Shown: positions 24,923 through 34,290, numbered from the stretch's first letter. The stretch is 64,000 bases of DNA from Comamonas testosteroni ATCC 11996 (GCF_000241525.1 NZ_AHIL01000043.1:372001-436000); one strand, 5' to 3'. Made by a program: numbers and translations. Notes: generated by a model not told the origin, from the sequence alone.

Positions 24923-26836
24923 ATGGCTGTTGGTAAGAAACTCAGTGTTCAAGATATCAATCCACTGCGAATTCAAGCCGTGAAACTGCGGCTTGAAGGC
25001 AAAACACTCAAAGAAGTCGGTATGGCGACAGGCCTGTCCACGCCGACCATCATCGCCGCCCATAAAGCCTGGCAGCAAGGGGGATGGAACGCTGTCCCTG
25101 TGCGCGAGCGAGGTCGCAAACCGGGCGAAGGCCGCTCCTTGTCGGCCATGCAGGAGCAGGACATCTATGTCCAACTGGTCAGTACCCAGCCCTCCGACCA
25201 TGGCCTGCCTTATTTGCTGTGGCAGCTAGAAGCCATGCAGCAGCTGATCTGTCAGCGCCAGCAGCTCGAGTTGCCCGAGCGCACCAACGCGCAATACCTG
25301 CAGCGCTGGAATCTCAATGCCGACCGCCCCGTCAAGCGCATGAAGCAGGCATCCCCTTCTGTGCAGCGCTGGTACGCCAGCACTTATCTGGACATTTGCG
25401 AGCAGGCAAGAAAAGAGAGCGCCAGCATTGTCTGGATCGACGATTTTGGCGCCCACAACAACTGCCCCGGACGCCTCAGGCACGGCATCCTGCGTGCAGT
25501 CGATAACCGCGGCAAGGTGTATTGGCAACCATATGAGGGCAGTTTGCGCGCCGCACATCTGGAAGATTTTTTTGATCGCCTCAGGCGCTCCAGTGACGGC
25601 AAGATCTTTGCCTTGCTTGCGGCCATGCAATGGCAGCGTGCAGCCACCTTTTCATCGCTGGCCAGCGACAGCCACGACCGGCTTCGCCTGTTTCATCTGC
25701 CTGCGGCCACAGAGATGCTCAGCCAGTCGAACGAACTGGCCAGCAGCATCTTGAAGACTGCGCAAGACGTATCGCTGGCGCCAAAGAACACCGCCGTCAG
25801 AACCCCAACGTCACCGAAGCTGGATCCTATGGCGAGCATGACCCGGCAACTTCTAAAACATCAATTCGCGCAAAGATTTGATTTAACGGACTCCTACAGT
25901 TGGCAACACCCAAAACAAAAAACCAAGGAGAAATCTGTGGTGCTGACTCATTTGCAGAGGCTGGAAGCCGAAAGCATTCAGGCCATGCGCGAGGTTGTTG
26001 CTGAGGCAGAGAACCCCGTCATGCTCTACTCCATCGGCAAGGACAGTGCGGTCATGCTGCACCTGGCGATGAAGGCCTTCTACCCGGCCAAACCTCCCTT
26101 CCCTTTGCTGCATGTGGATACGACCTGGAAGTATCAGGACATGTATCGCTTTCGCGATCAGATGGCTGCCAAGCTGGGCATGGACCTGCTGGTCCACATC
26201 AACCCTGAAGGTCTTGAAATGGGCATCAGCCCGTTCAAGCATGGCTCGCAAATTCATACCGACGTCATGAAAACCGAGGGTCTGAAGCAAGCTCTCGACA
26301 AGTATGGTTTCGACGCCGCCTTTGGCGGCGCACGCCGCGATGAAGAGAAGTCTCGCGCAAAGGAACGCATCTTTTCCTTCCGCTCGGACCAGCACCGCTG
26401 GGATCCCAAAAACCAGCGCCCGGAGCTCTGGCATCTGTACAACACGCGCAAGAACAAAGGCGAATCCATCCGGGTATTCCCGCTGTCCAACTGGACCGAG
26501 CTGGATATCTGGCAATACATCTATCTCGAAAACATTCCCATCGTTCCGCTCTATTTTTCAGCGCCTCGCCCAGTGGTGGAGCGAGACGGCACGCTGCTGA
26601 TGGTCGATGACGAGCGCATGCCGCTCAAGAGTGGCGAAGTTCCCATGATGCGCAATGTGCGCTTTCGCACCCTGGGCTGCTACCCCCTGACGGGTGCGGT
26701 CGAATCCGACGCGAACAGCTTACCCAAGATCATCCAGGAAATGCTGCTGACCCGTACTTCGGAACGACAGGGCCGGATGATCGATCACGACTCGGCTGCA
26801 TCCATGGAAAAGAAGAAGCAAGAGGGGTATTTCTGA
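24923..26836 (+). CDS. IS630-type transposase-like frame running in frame into cysD
   Basis: A single 637-codon frame. Residues 1 to about 320 resemble an IS630-family transposase. There is an N-terminal helix-turn-helix ([19 protein letters not shown], then [13 protein letters not shown]) and a [11 protein letters not shown] linker. A partial DDE domain follows, with [12 protein letters not shown], where a WIDE-type box is usual. The second and third catalytic acidic boxes (a DNA-H-like segment) are not visible, so it is unlikely to transpose. No stop intervenes before cysD; codons 339-637 are the cysD gene. The ATG at 24923 has AGGA upstream. It may be a domesticated DNA-binding protein, a decayed insertion or a true fusion. 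cysD is listed separately because it has its own ribosome site. Confidence 0.55.
   Translation: MAVGKKLSVQDINPLRIQAVKLRLEGKTLKEVGMATGLSTPTIIAAHKAWQQGGWNAVPVRERGRKPGEGRSLSAMQEQDIYVQLVSTQPSDHGLPYLLWQLEAMQQLICQRQQLELPERTNAQYLQRWNLNADRPVKRMKQASPSVQRWYASTYLDICEQARKESASIVWIDDFGAHNNCPGRLRHGILRAVDNRGKVYWQPYEGSLRAAHLEDFFDRLRRSSDGKIFALLAAMQWQRAATFSSLASDSHDRLRLFHLPAATEMLSQSNELASSILKTAQDVSLAPKNTAVRTPTSPKLDPMASMTRQLLKHQFAQRFDLTDSYSWQHPKQKTKEKSVVLTHLQRLEAESIQAMREVVAEAENPVMLYSIGKDSAVMLHLAMKAFYPAKPPFPLLHVDTTWKYQDMYRFRDQMAAKLGMDLLVHINPEGLEMGISPFKHGSQIHTDVMKTEGLKQALDKYGFDAAFGGARRDEEKSRAKERIFSFRSDQHRWDPKNQRPELWHLYNTRKNKGESIRVFPLSNWTELDIWQYIYLENIPIVPLYFSAPRPVVERDGTLLMVDDERMPLKSGEVPMMRNVRFRTLGCYPLTGAVESDANSLPKIIQEMLLTRTSERQGRMIDHDSAASMEKKKQEGYF
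25937..26836 (+). CDS. cysD: Sulfate adenylyltransferase subunit 2, CysD
   Basis: A 299-residue PP-loop ATP pyrophosphatase that makes APS from sulfate and ATP, with CysN supplying GTP hydrolysis. It aligns from its start with E. coli CysD (302 residues): [11 protein letters not shown], then the PP-loop [30 protein letters not shown] and [15 protein letters not shown] at 25937 is preceded by AAGGAG at proper distance, so independent translation is likely even though the frame is open upstream through a transposase-like ORF. The stop overlaps the cysNC start (TGATG). Confidence 0.92.
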   Translation: MVLTHLQRLEAESIQAMREVVAEAENPVMLYSIGKDSAVMLHLAMKAFYPAKPPFPLLHVDTTWKYQDMYRFRDQMAAKLGMDLLVHINPEGLEMGISPFKHGSQIHTDVMKTEGLKQALDKYGFDAAFGGARRDEEKSRAKERIFSFRSDQHRWDPKNQRPELWHLYNTRKNKGESIRVFPLSNWTELDIWQYIYLENIPIVPLYFSAPRPVVERDGTLLMVDDERMPLKSGEVPMMRNVRFRTLGCYPLTGAVESDANSLPKIIQEMLLTRTSERQGRMIDHDSAASMEKKKQEGYF

Positions 26837-28749
26837 TGTCACATGTATCTGCACTCATCTCTGAAGATATCGAGAAATACCTGAAGTCACACGAGCAAAA
26901 AAGCCTGCTGCGCTTCATCACCTGCGGCAGCGTGGATGATGGCAAGAGCACGCTGATCGGCCGCTTGCTGTACGAATCCAAGATGCTGTTCGAAGACCAG
27001 ATGGAAGCACTGGTCGCAGACTCCAAGAAAGTCGGCACGCAGGGCGGAGAGCTGGATTTCGCGCTGCTGGTTGATGGTCTGGCCGCGGAGCGCGAGCAAG
27101 GCATCACCATCGATGTGGCCTACCGCTTCTTCTCGACCGATCAGCGCAAGTTCATCGTGGCAGACACGCCTGGCCATGAGCAGTACACCCGCAATATGGT
27201 TACTGGTGCCTCCACCGCCGATGTGGCCGTGGTGATGATCGATGCGCGCCGCGGTATGCTGACGCAATCCAGACGCCATAGCTATCTGGCATCGCTGATC
27301 GGCATCCGCAAGATCGTGCTGGCCGTCAACAAGATGGACTTGATGGGCTACTCCGAGAAAGTCTTCAACGACATCGTGGCCGACTACCGCGAGTTCGCCA
27401 AGAAGATCCATCTGGAAGACATCACGGCCATCCCCATGTCTGCCTTGCGTGGCGACAACATCACCGAGCAAAGCGAGCATATGCCCTGGTACCGCGGCAC
27501 CACGCTCATGGGCTATCTGGAGACGGTGGAAATCGACGAAGCGCGCCAGCAAAAGCTGCCGTTTCGCATGCCCGTGCAATGGGTCAATCGCCCCAATCTG
27601 GACTTTCGCGGTTTTGCGGGTTGCATTGCCAGTGGCCAGATTCACCCCGGAGACAGTGTCCGCATCCTGCCCAGCGGGCGGGTGACCAAGGTTGCGCGTA
27701 TCGTCACCCAGGATGGTGATTTGCAACAGGCAGTTGCCGGCCAGTCCGTTACCCTGACTTTGGCTGATGAGGTGGACTGCAGCCGGGGCGATGTGATTGC
27801 GGTTGCGGATGCACCTTCCGATGTGGCCGATCAGTTCCAAGCCACGCTGATCTGGATGCATGAGCAGCCCATGCTCGGCGGCCGCCCCTATCTGATGAAG
27901 ATCGGCGGCAAGACCGTTCCTGTCACCTTCGCAGCGCCAAAGTACAAGATCAATGTCAACACGCTCGAGCATCTGGCAGCCAAGGAGCTGGCACTCAATG
28001 AAATCGGTGTCTGCAATCTGTCCAGCAGCCAGCCTATCGCTTTCGATGCCTACAAGGACAATCGCGAAACCGGCAGCTTCATTCTGATCGATCGCCTGAG
28101 CAATGCCACGGTGGGTGCGGGACTGATCGACTTTGCGCTGCGCCGCTCGCAGAACATTCACATGCAGCATGTGAACGTGAACCAGGCTTCGCGCTCCGAA
28201 CGCCTGCATCAAAAACCTGCCTTGCTATGGTTTACCGGTCTGTCGGGCGCTGGCAAATCCACGATTGCCAATCTACTCGAAACCCGTTTGCATGCGCGTG
28301 GCCGGCATACCTATCTGCTCGACGGCGACAACGTGCGCCACGGTCTCAATCGCGACCTTGGCTTCACCGATGCAGACCGCGTGGAAAACATTCGGCGCGT
28401 CGCTGAAGTGGGCAAGCTGTTTGTGGACGCCGGGCTGATTGCCATCACCGCCTTCATCTCACCATTCCAGGCAGAACGCGAAATGGCGCGCAAGCTGGTG
28501 AGAGATGGTGAGTTCCTCGAAGTATTCATCGACACACCGCTTGCCGTTGCCGAAGAGCGTGACCCCAAGGGCCTCTACAAGAAAGTGCGCCGTGGCGAGC
28601 TGAAGAACTTCACGGGGATCGACTCACCGTTTGAAGTGCCGGAGTCTCCGGACATTCATATCTCCACCCCCGAGATGACTGCGCAAGAGGCTGTAGACAA
28701 GATCATCGCCGAACTGGTGGCCCGCGAAATCATCGCCGCGGAAGACTAA
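26836..28749 (+). CDS. cysNC: Bifunctional sulfate adenylyltransferase subunit 1 / APS kinase
   Basis: A 637-residue fusion of CysN and CysC (NodQ-type). The CysN GTPase part has the P-loop GSVDDGKST near residue 31, [12 protein letters not shown], and NKMD, with EF-Tu-like beta domains following. The CysC part starts about residue 455 with the P-loop GLSGAGKST near 468 and [16 protein letters not shown]. The product is PAPS, not just APS. This is what a sulfotransferase needs, and one lies downstream. A hairpin terminator follows its stop. Confidence 0.95.
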   Translation: MSHVSALISEDIEKYLKSHEQKSLLRFITCGSVDDGKSTLIGRLLYESKMLFEDQMEALVADSKKVGTQGGELDFALLVDGLAAEREQGITIDVAYRFFSTDQRKFIVADTPGHEQYTRNMVTGASTADVAVVMIDARRGMLTQSRRHSYLASLIGIRKIVLAVNKMDLMGYSEKVFNDIVADYREFAKKIHLEDITAIPMSALRGDNITEQSEHMPWYRGTTLMGYLETVEIDEARQQKLPFRMPVQWVNRPNLDFRGFAGCIASGQIHPGDSVRILPSGRVTKVARIVTQDGDLQQAVAGQSVTLTLADEVDCSRGDVIAVADAPSDVADQFQATLIWMHEQPMLGGRPYLMKIGGKTVPVTFAAPKYKINVNTLEHLAAKELALNEIGVCNLSSSQPIAFDAYKDNRETGSFILIDRLSNATVGAGLIDFALRRSQNIHMQHVNVNQASRSERLHQKPALLWFTGLSGAGKSTIANLLETRLHARGRHTYLLDGDNVRHGLNRDLGFTDADRVENIRRVAEVGKLFVDAGLIAITAFISPFQAEREMARKLVRDGEFLEVFIDTPLAVAEERDPKGLYKKVRRGELKNFTGIDSPFEVPESPDIHISTPEMTAQEAVDKIIAELVAREIIAAED

Positions 28750-28767
28750 AGCAACTGGATGAACTGT

Positions 28768-28801
28768 GGCGTTGCCAGCCTTTGCAACGCCCCTTTTTCT
28801 T
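28768..28801 (+). terminator. Rho-independent terminator after cysNC
   Basis: GGCGTTGC pairs with GCAACGCC around an 8-base loop, followed by CC and a T run. It separates cysD-cysNC from the DUF1214/sulfotransferase operon that starts at 28863, so that operon probably has its own promoter or relies on read-through. Confidence 0.7.
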
Positions 28802-28862
28802 CTTTCACCAACCGCACACAGCCACCACATGGCAATGCGCGGCACACAAAGAAAGCCAGATC

Positions 28863-29972
28863 ATGGATACCCAAACCATTAATGAACAACTGCTAAGCGG
28901 CGAAACCTGGTCGCAGTTCTGCGATCACCTCAAACGCTGCGGCCAGCAGATTCTGCGTCCCGAAACCCCTGCCGACCCTGCAACGCGGGCAGAAGGCTAT
29001 CGCTATCTGACCCGACTGCTGCGCATCGCGCTGGAGATGCATGTGGAATTCGCCGACCCGGCGTTTCCCAGCTTCTTCAAGACCTCGCACGAAACCGCCA
29101 AGATTGGTGCGGACAATCCGGACAACATCTACGAATACTCGCGCCTCAACGGTTCCATGAAGTACCGCATTCAGGGCAACCGGGGCAGTGTTTCCTACCT
29201 GAGTTTTTGCACGCAAAAAGGCGGCTATGAAACCGATGGCCGCATGGTCGTCACCGGGTTTATCGACGCTACACAGCTCAAGACTGACGAGAACGGCGAC
29301 TTCGAACTCATCGTCAGCCGTGACCCGCAGCCGGGTAACTGGCTGCCCATGGAAGATGCCTCGGTGTCGCTGCTGGTGCGCCAGACCTTCATGGATCGCA
29401 AAAGCGAAGTGCCCGCCAAGCTCGCCATCGAGCGCATTGGCACCACGGACACCCCTGGCCCGCTGGACCCGCAAGTGCTGGCGCAGTCGCTGCGGCGCGT
29501 GACATCCTTTGTCGAAAACACCGCAAAGCTTTTTGCAGACTGGGCACAAAGCTATCAACCCCATAGCAATCAGTTGCCGCCAGCCGATCAGGCCTACTGC
29601 CAGTCCGTGGGCGGCGATCCCAATATCTTCTACTACCACTCGCATTGGGAACTGAGCGAGGACCAGGCCCTTGTCATTCATATCGACAAGGTGCCGGAAT
29701 GCTCGTTCTGGAATCTGCAGATCAATAACTACTGGCTGGAGTCTTTGGACTACCGCTACCACCAGATCTGCATCAACAAGCATCAGGCGCAGTACGACGA
29801 GAGCGGCGGCGTCACTCTGGTGCTCAGTGAAAAAGACCCCGGCCTTGCCAACTGGCTACAGACAGCCGGTCTACGCCAGGGAACCATGTGCCTGCGCTGG
29901 GTTGGCGCCAAGGAGCAGTGCCACCCCACCACCAAAGTTATCTCGATAGACCAGTTGCTGGAGACTGTATGA
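28863..29972 (+). CDS. DUF1214 domain-containing protein, first gene of the sulfotransferase operon
   Basis: A 369-residue protein without a signal peptide, with a C-terminal DUF1214 region. Segments are PNIFYYHSHWELSEDQALVI, CSFWNLQINNYWLESLDY and the tail GVTLVLSEKDPGLANWLQ. Central segments SMKYRIQGNRGSVSYLSF and DFELIVSRDPQPGNW suggest a beta-rich fold. The ATG at 28863 has a GAAAG upstream. Its stop overlaps the sulfotransferase start (ATGA), so the two are coupled. DUF1214 proteins have no proven reaction. The pairing with a sulfotransferase, and of another DUF1214 protein with a sulfatase-like gene at 8578, is the main clue. Confidence 0.82.
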   Translation: MDTQTINEQLLSGETWSQFCDHLKRCGQQILRPETPADPATRAEGYRYLTRLLRIALEMHVEFADPAFPSFFKTSHETAKIGADNPDNIYEYSRLNGSMKYRIQGNRGSVSYLSFCTQKGGYETDGRMVVTGFIDATQLKTDENGDFELIVSRDPQPGNWLPMEDASVSLLVRQTFMDRKSEVPAKLAIERIGTTDTPGPLDPQVLAQSLRRVTSFVENTAKLFADWAQSYQPHSNQLPPADQAYCQSVGGDPNIFYYHSHWELSEDQALVIHIDKVPECSFWNLQINNYWLESLDYRYHQICINKHQAQYDESGGVTLVLSEKDPGLANWLQTAGLRQGTMCLRWVGAKEQCHPTTKVISIDQLLETV

Positions 29973-31156
29973 ATACCCCTGTGACACCCCAAACTCTGCA
30001 CGTCGAAGAACTGCTGCATGCTGCACGTGAGCGTGCCCCAGGCCTCAAAGATTTTGGCAACGACAACTACCGGCAAGCGCTGGAAGTTCTGACGCGCGCC
30101 CTGAACACCGAGGCCAAGCTGTCAGCAACCGGCATTGTCATGATGCGCGAGAGACTTGTGGGTCAGCTGGTCAATCGCCTGCTCATGGAGGACTATCTCC
30201 AGCGCTTCCCAGAAATCTCGAAGATCGAGATCGAAGACCCCTTGGTTATCGTGGGCCTGCCGCGCACCGGCACCACCATGCTGCAACGAACACTGGCCGT
30301 AGACCCGCGCTTTTACTCTGTTGCCTGGTGGGAGACCCGCTACCCTGCACCACTGACCGGAGAAGGCCCGCAGGACTGCGAAAAACGCATCACCATGGCC
30401 AAAGCAGAGGTCGCTCAAACGATTGAGGCGATTCCCCAGATTCTGTCCATCCACCCCATGAGCGCCACGCTGTGCGACGAGGAATTCATGCTCATGGAGC
30501 ATTCCTTTCTCTGCGCCATGGACGCTTACGCTGATGTGCCCAGCTACACCACCTGGCTCGATCAGCAGGATCAGCGCCCCGTTTACACCCAGCTCAAGAA
30601 GATGCTGCAGTTTCTGCAATGGCAAAAGAGCCAGCGCGGCGAGGCGCAGGGCCAGCGCTGGCTGCTCAAAGCCCCGCAGCATCTGCACACTTTGGAAATT
30701 CTGCTGTCCGTCTTTCCCCAGGCTCAGGTCATTCTGACCCATCGCGAGCCAGCGCAGACCATCCCGTCCATGGCCAGCATGGCGCATACGCTGTGGCAGA
30801 TCTACAGCGACCAGCCCGACCCAAGCGCTGCAGGCCGCCAGTGGAACAGCCGCATGGCGCGTGGTATTCACCACACCATGCAGGTGCGCGAGCAGCAGGA
30901 CAGCCGGCGCTTTCTGGATATCCACTTCTTGGACACCGTGGCCAAGCCCATGCAGGTGCTGGAGGCTGTCTATCAGTTCGCCCAGATGCCCTTCACCGAG
31001 AAAGCCCGCACCGATGCGCAGCAATGGCTTTCCAGCAATGGCCGTGAAAAACGTGCGGGACATGACTACAGCCTGGAGACCTTTGGCCTGAGCGAGCAGC
31101 AGATGCAACGCGACTACGCGCTGTATCGAGCCAGGCATCTGCAAAGCCAAAGCTAA
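29969..31156 (+). CDS. PAPS-dependent sulfotransferase family protein
   Basis: A 395-residue cytosolic sulfotransferase-fold protein. The 5'-phosphosulfate-binding loop GLPRTGTT is at residues 96-103 after the strand PLVIV. The 3'-phosphate-binding segment QVILTHREPAQTIPSMASM is about residue 250, and WLLKAPQHLHTL lies just before it. This is the large bacterial sulfotransferase family that transfers sulfate from PAPS to hydroxyl groups of lipids, steroids or small molecules. The acceptor is not readable. PAPS would come from the upstream cysD-cysNC genes. The start overlaps the DUF1214 stop by four bases. Confidence 0.88.
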   Translation: MNTPVTPQTLHVEELLHAARERAPGLKDFGNDNYRQALEVLTRALNTEAKLSATGIVMMRERLVGQLVNRLLMEDYLQRFPEISKIEIEDPLVIVGLPRTGTTMLQRTLAVDPRFYSVAWWETRYPAPLTGEGPQDCEKRITMAKAEVAQTIEAIPQILSIHPMSATLCDEEFMLMEHSFLCAMDAYADVPSYTTWLDQQDQRPVYTQLKKMLQFLQWQKSQRGEAQGQRWLLKAPQHLHTLEILLSVFPQAQVILTHREPAQTIPSMASMAHTLWQIYSDQPDPSAAGRQWNSRMARGIHHTMQVREQQDSRRFLDIHFLDTVAKPMQVLEAVYQFAQMPFTEKARTDAQQWLSSNGREKRAGHDYSLETFGLSEQQMQRDYALYRARHLQSQS

Positions 31157-31179
31157 GAGGTGGCGGCAGCTAAAAAATC

Positions 31180-31440
31180 ATGTTCAGTCCGCGGCGCCCC
31201 GAGCGGTATTCGGCTGACAGCTGGCGCCAGTTCCTCATTGGCAGTGCTGATGGCTTCCATGACGCCCAAGGGGATGAAGAACTGTTGCGCCTGCGGCAGC
31301 AATACATGTCCGAATCCGAGGACCTCATCATGGACTTCAGCAGCCCGGACTGCATCATCCGCAGCTTTTATCAAGTCGGCCCCCAAGACCGGCTCATCAC
31401 AAAAGGAGACAATACATATGTTGGACTTAGAAGCCATTGA
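31180..31440 (+). CDS. Possible small protein between sulfotransferase and SnoaL genes
   Basis: An 86-codon ORF fills the gap between the sulfotransferase stop and the SnoaL gene and overlaps the latter by 23 bases. The sequence looks protein-like, with YSADSWRQFLIGSADGFHD, LLRLRQQYMSE and LIMDFSSPDCIIRSFYQV. Codon use resembles the neighbours. There is no clear ribosome site before 31180. I do not recognise the family. It could be a genuine small partner protein or a non-coding spacer. Confidence 0.5.
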   Translation: MFSPRRPERYSADSWRQFLIGSADGFHDAQGDEELLRLRQQYMSESEDLIMDFSSPDCIIRSFYQVGPQDRLITKGDNTYVGLRSH

Positions 31441-31873
31441 GCTGATCAAACAGCTCAAGGCGCGCTACTTTCGCGCCATCGACACCTGCAATCTGGAGTT
31501 GCTGAGGGGCATGCTGACATCAGACATCAAGCTGGCTTTCAAAAGCCCTGCTTATGAATTCCATCTGGAAGGCATAGACAAGGCGCTGGACTTCTACAGA
31601 ACCTCCTTCACCAAAACCCGCCTGGCCATGCACAACGGCCACACGCCGGAGATCGAGGTCAAGGGAGAGGAAGCTACTGCGCTCTGGTATCTGAACTACG
31701 TCTTCATCAACCTCGAAGAGAAAACACATATGCATGGCGGTGCGATCTATGAAGACCGTTATGTCAAGCGCGATGGCCGCTGGTGGATTGCAGAGACGGG
31801 CTACAAGACCTTGCTTGAAACCGTTGAGCCACTGAGCGAGCAGTTGCAGATCACCTCCAAGCCCATCAACTGA
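31418..31873 (+). CDS. SnoaL/NTF2-like protein 1
   Basis: A 151-residue NTF2-fold (SnoaL-like) protein. The N-terminal helix is IELIKQLKARYFRAIDTCN. The conserved middle MHNGHTPEIEV and the strands ALWYLNYVFINLEEKT and GGAIYEDRYVKRDGRWWI follow. Family members act as isomerases, hydratases or binding proteins for hydrophobic substrates. The strong ribosome site AAAAGGAGAC precedes the ATG at 31418. It is a close paralogue of the protein at 33214, with many identical blocks. The actual activity is unknown. Confidence 0.9.
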   Translation: MLDLEAIELIKQLKARYFRAIDTCNLELLRGMLTSDIKLAFKSPAYEFHLEGIDKALDFYRTSFTKTRLAMHNGHTPEIEVKGEEATALWYLNYVFINLEEKTHMHGGAIYEDRYVKRDGRWWIAETGYKTLLETVEPLSEQLQITSKPIN

Positions 31874-31886
31874 AGCGACATCCAAG

Positions 31887-32366
31887 ATGACCAAAGCTGC
31901 CAACCTCGTCACTTCCATCAAGGTGGAAATCAATGCCCCCGCCAGCGTGGTCTGGGAAGTGCTGGCCGATCTGGAGAACTACCGCCTCTGGAATCGCTTC
32001 TGCCCCGACATCCGCTGCGGGCTCAAGCTCAATGACTTGGTCGAGATGAAAACACGTCATCCGCTGACGGGAGAAGTCTGGCCTGTCAATGAATACTTGG
32101 TCGCATTTGAGCCCGAGCAACTGCTGTCCTGGGAACAGCGCCCCGTGCCCGAAAACAAGGACGCAGCGCGCCGTGATCAATACATAGAAGCAATTGACGC
32201 CAACCGCTGCACCTACTTCACCACCGACCAGTTCCTGGGTCTGAACGCCGACACCATCATGCGCGAGCATGGTGCCTGGGTAAAGATCGCCTTTGACCAG
32301 GTCGCTGAGGATGTCAAGCACCGCGCGGAAGAGCTGCACTTTGCCCGCACCCGGGCTGCATTCTGA
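31887..32366 (+). CDS. SRPBCC (START-like) family protein
   Basis: A 159-residue protein with a Bet v1/SRPBCC fold. It opens with the typical strand VTSIKVEINAPASVVWEVLADLE, followed by a helix-grip and a long C-terminal helix (AWVKIAFDQVAEDVKHRA). The fold has a hydrophobic cavity that binds lipids, polyketides or other ligands. It lies 13 bases after the SnoaL 1 gene. It may present or shape the same substrate as its operon partners. No catalytic residues can be named. Confidence 0.88.
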   Translation: MTKAANLVTSIKVEINAPASVVWEVLADLENYRLWNRFCPDIRCGLKLNDLVEMKTRHPLTGEVWPVNEYLVAFEPEQLLSWEQRPVPENKDAARRDQYIEAIDANRCTYFTTDQFLGLNADTIMREHGAWVKIAFDQVAEDVKHRAEELHFARTRAAF

Positions 32367-32400
32367 GAAAACCCCAGACTATAAATCCAAGGAGACCCAT

Positions 32401-33195
32401 ATGCTTCTGAAAGACAAAGTCATCATCATCTCTGGCATCGGCCCCGGCATGGGCATCAAGCTCGCCCTGCGTGCGGCGGAGTATCAGGCCAAAGCCGTGG
32501 TGCTGGCAGCCCGCACGCAGTCCATGCTGGATGAGACAGAGCAAGCGATTCGCGATGCCGGCCACTCCTGCGAGACGCTCAAGGTGTCCACCGATATCTC
32601 GCAGCCCGAGCAGTGCCAGCGGCTTGCAGAGCTAACCATCGCCAAGTTCGGCCGCATTGATGCATTGATCAACTCGGCCTATGCCCACGGGAGCTGGGGA
32701 TCTTCTAGCAACTCCTCCATGGATGACTGGCGCAAGGTCATGGAAGTCAATCTCTACGGTTCCATGAACATGACCCAGGCCGTGGTGCCACAGATGAAAA
32801 AGCAAAAAGACGGCAGCATTGTGATGATCAACACCATGGCAACGCGCCGCCCCAACCAGCTCGAAGCCGGTTACGCCGTATCCAAAGGCGCGCTCAAGAC
32901 CGCTGTGCAATATCTGGCAGAAGACCTTGGCCCCTTCGGCATCCGTGTCAACAGCACCTACAACGGCTGGATGTGGGGCGCACCGGTCAAAGGCTATTTC
33001 CAGGCGGAAGCCAAGCGCCAGGGCGTGCCCATGGAATCGCTGGTCAATGTAATTGCCCAGCAGATTCCCCTGCGCAACGAGATTCCCGACGATGCCGATT
33101 GCGCCTCTGCCGCGCTGTATCTGGCCAGCGACTATGCGCGCGTGGTGACCGGCGCCCAACTGGACGTCAGTGGCGGCCATTACCTGCCTCACTAA
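32401..33195 (+). CDS. Short-chain dehydrogenase/reductase
   Basis: A 264-residue SDR oxidoreductase. The nucleotide-binding glycine motif is SGIGPGMGIKLA near residue 11, a variant of the classical TGxxxGIG. NSAYAHG stands in the NAG position. The catalytic YAVSKGALK is near residue 159, and the C-terminal TGAQLDVSGGHYLP is typical. AAGGAG precedes the ATG at 32401. It would reduce or oxidise a hydroxyl or ketone on a hydrophobic substrate. Its place between two SnoaL genes suggests they share a pathway. Confidence 0.92.
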   Translation: MLLKDKVIIISGIGPGMGIKLALRAAEYQAKAVVLAARTQSMLDETEQAIRDAGHSCETLKVSTDISQPEQCQRLAELTIAKFGRIDALINSAYAHGSWGSSSNSSMDDWRKVMEVNLYGSMNMTQAVVPQMKKQKDGSIVMINTMATRRPNQLEAGYAVSKGALKTAVQYLAEDLGPFGIRVNSTYNGWMWGAPVKGYFQAEAKRQGVPMESLVNVIAQQIPLRNEIPDDADCASAALYLASDYARVVTGAQLDVSGGHYLPH

Positions 33196-33213
33196 ACTCC
33201 AGAGGAGAACCGC

Positions 33214-33678
33214 ATGCAAACTCTTCTGGATATTGAAGAAATCAAACAGCTCAAGGCACGCTACTTTCGCGGCATCGACACCTGCAATCTTGAGCTTTTG
33301 AGAACCGTTCTGGCCGATGATGTCCATATCCGCTTCGACAGCCCGACTTACCAGTATGAGATCAATGGCATCAATGAAGCCATGATCTTCTACCGCAATG
33401 CCTTCACCCATAGGCGCTTTGGTATGCACAACGGGCACACACCGGAAATCCAGGTCAACGGTGACGCGGCCACCGGCATCTGGTACCTCAATGACCTGTT
33501 CATCAATCTGGATGAGCAGACCATACTCACCGGCAGTGCACTGTACGAGGACTGCTATACCAGGGTCGCCGGCCAGTGGCGGGTGCAGCGCACGGGCTAC
33601 AAGCGACTGCTGGAGATGATTGAGCCCCTGAGCAGTGGTTGCCGCATCACATCGCAACCTATTACGAGCAGCTTATAG
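33214..33678 (+). CDS. SnoaL/NTF2-like protein 2
   Basis: A 154-residue NTF2-fold protein, a paralogue of the one at 31418. It shares IKQLKARYFR-IDTCNLELLR, MHNGHTPEI-V and WYLN--FINL, and ends with a GYK-LLE--EPLS motif. The two copies flank the SRPBCC and SDR genes, which suggests duplication within the operon and either a heteromeric enzyme or two related steps. AGAGGAGA precedes the ATG. It is the last gene of the operon; a terminator follows about 120 bases later. Confidence 0.9.
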   Translation: MQTLLDIEEIKQLKARYFRGIDTCNLELLRTVLADDVHIRFDSPTYQYEINGINEAMIFYRNAFTHRRFGMHNGHTPEIQVNGDAATGIWYLNDLFINLDEQTILTGSALYEDCYTRVAGQWRVQRTGYKRLLEMIEPLSSGCRITSQPITSSL

Positions 33679-33796
33679 GTGACACCAGGATTGCGATTGG
33701 ACTCTCCCTGAGCAGGTAGACAAGCCTAGGGGTAGTCCAATGCAGGTTGATGGACGAGCAGATGCAGAGCTTCGCTCATAAATACTTTGCTCCTAT

Positions 33797-33821
33797 AAAG
33801 CGCTTTTGTGGAGCGCTTTTT
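33797..33821 (+). terminator. Terminator of the sulfotransferase operon
   Basis: AAAGCGC pairs with GCGCTTT around a 9-base loop and is followed by a T run. It is about 120 bases after the last SnoaL gene. Confidence 0.65.
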
Positions 33822-34266
33822 GGTTCGACGCACATCGTGCTCGGTACGGCGATGCTTCGAGCTTGCACAAATCCAGGTTGAATTCGCATGAGTCTCGTTG
33901 TCATTCATTGCCTGGCTGAAAGGAGCGCGTCTTGAATGCCGCGAGGTCCTGCGCTGTATTGAGCCACTGAATCCACGGTCTGCAGCAATTTCTTGTGCAG
34001 GCTTGGCTTTCCGGCGATTTCCATCACTGAATGCGGCCACACGACACCTCGATTACCACTCTATGGCGGACAGGTGATCCAGTGACGGTTTTCAAGCAAG
34101 CAGCAGACGGTGGCTATCGGTTTCAGGTCCGGTGCCACTTCTCAACTTCAACGGATCAGTGCGAGATTGAGGCGCAAATTCAGTTTGCAGAGTGCTGTTC
34201 CAAGCTGCGCTTGAGTCAGCCAGCTATTTAGTCAACACCCGAGGCATCTCCTTGAATGTCAATTGA

Positions 34267-34286
34267 CTTAATGAAATCTTAATGAA
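34267..34286 (+). promoter_or_regulatory. Tandem 9-bp direct repeat, 11-bp period, upstream of nap
   Basis: CTTAATGAA occurs at 34267-34275 and again at 34278-34286, one helical turn apart. This geometry is typical of OmpR/PhoB-family response-regulator sites. It lies 140 bases before napE and next to an FNR-like box. Confidence 0.4.
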
Positions 34287-34290
34287 GGAA

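Noticed and set aside
33726..34040. Minus-strand ORF in the gap before nap
   Set aside because: It spans the terminator hairpin at 33797 and is rich in Arg and Ser without structure.
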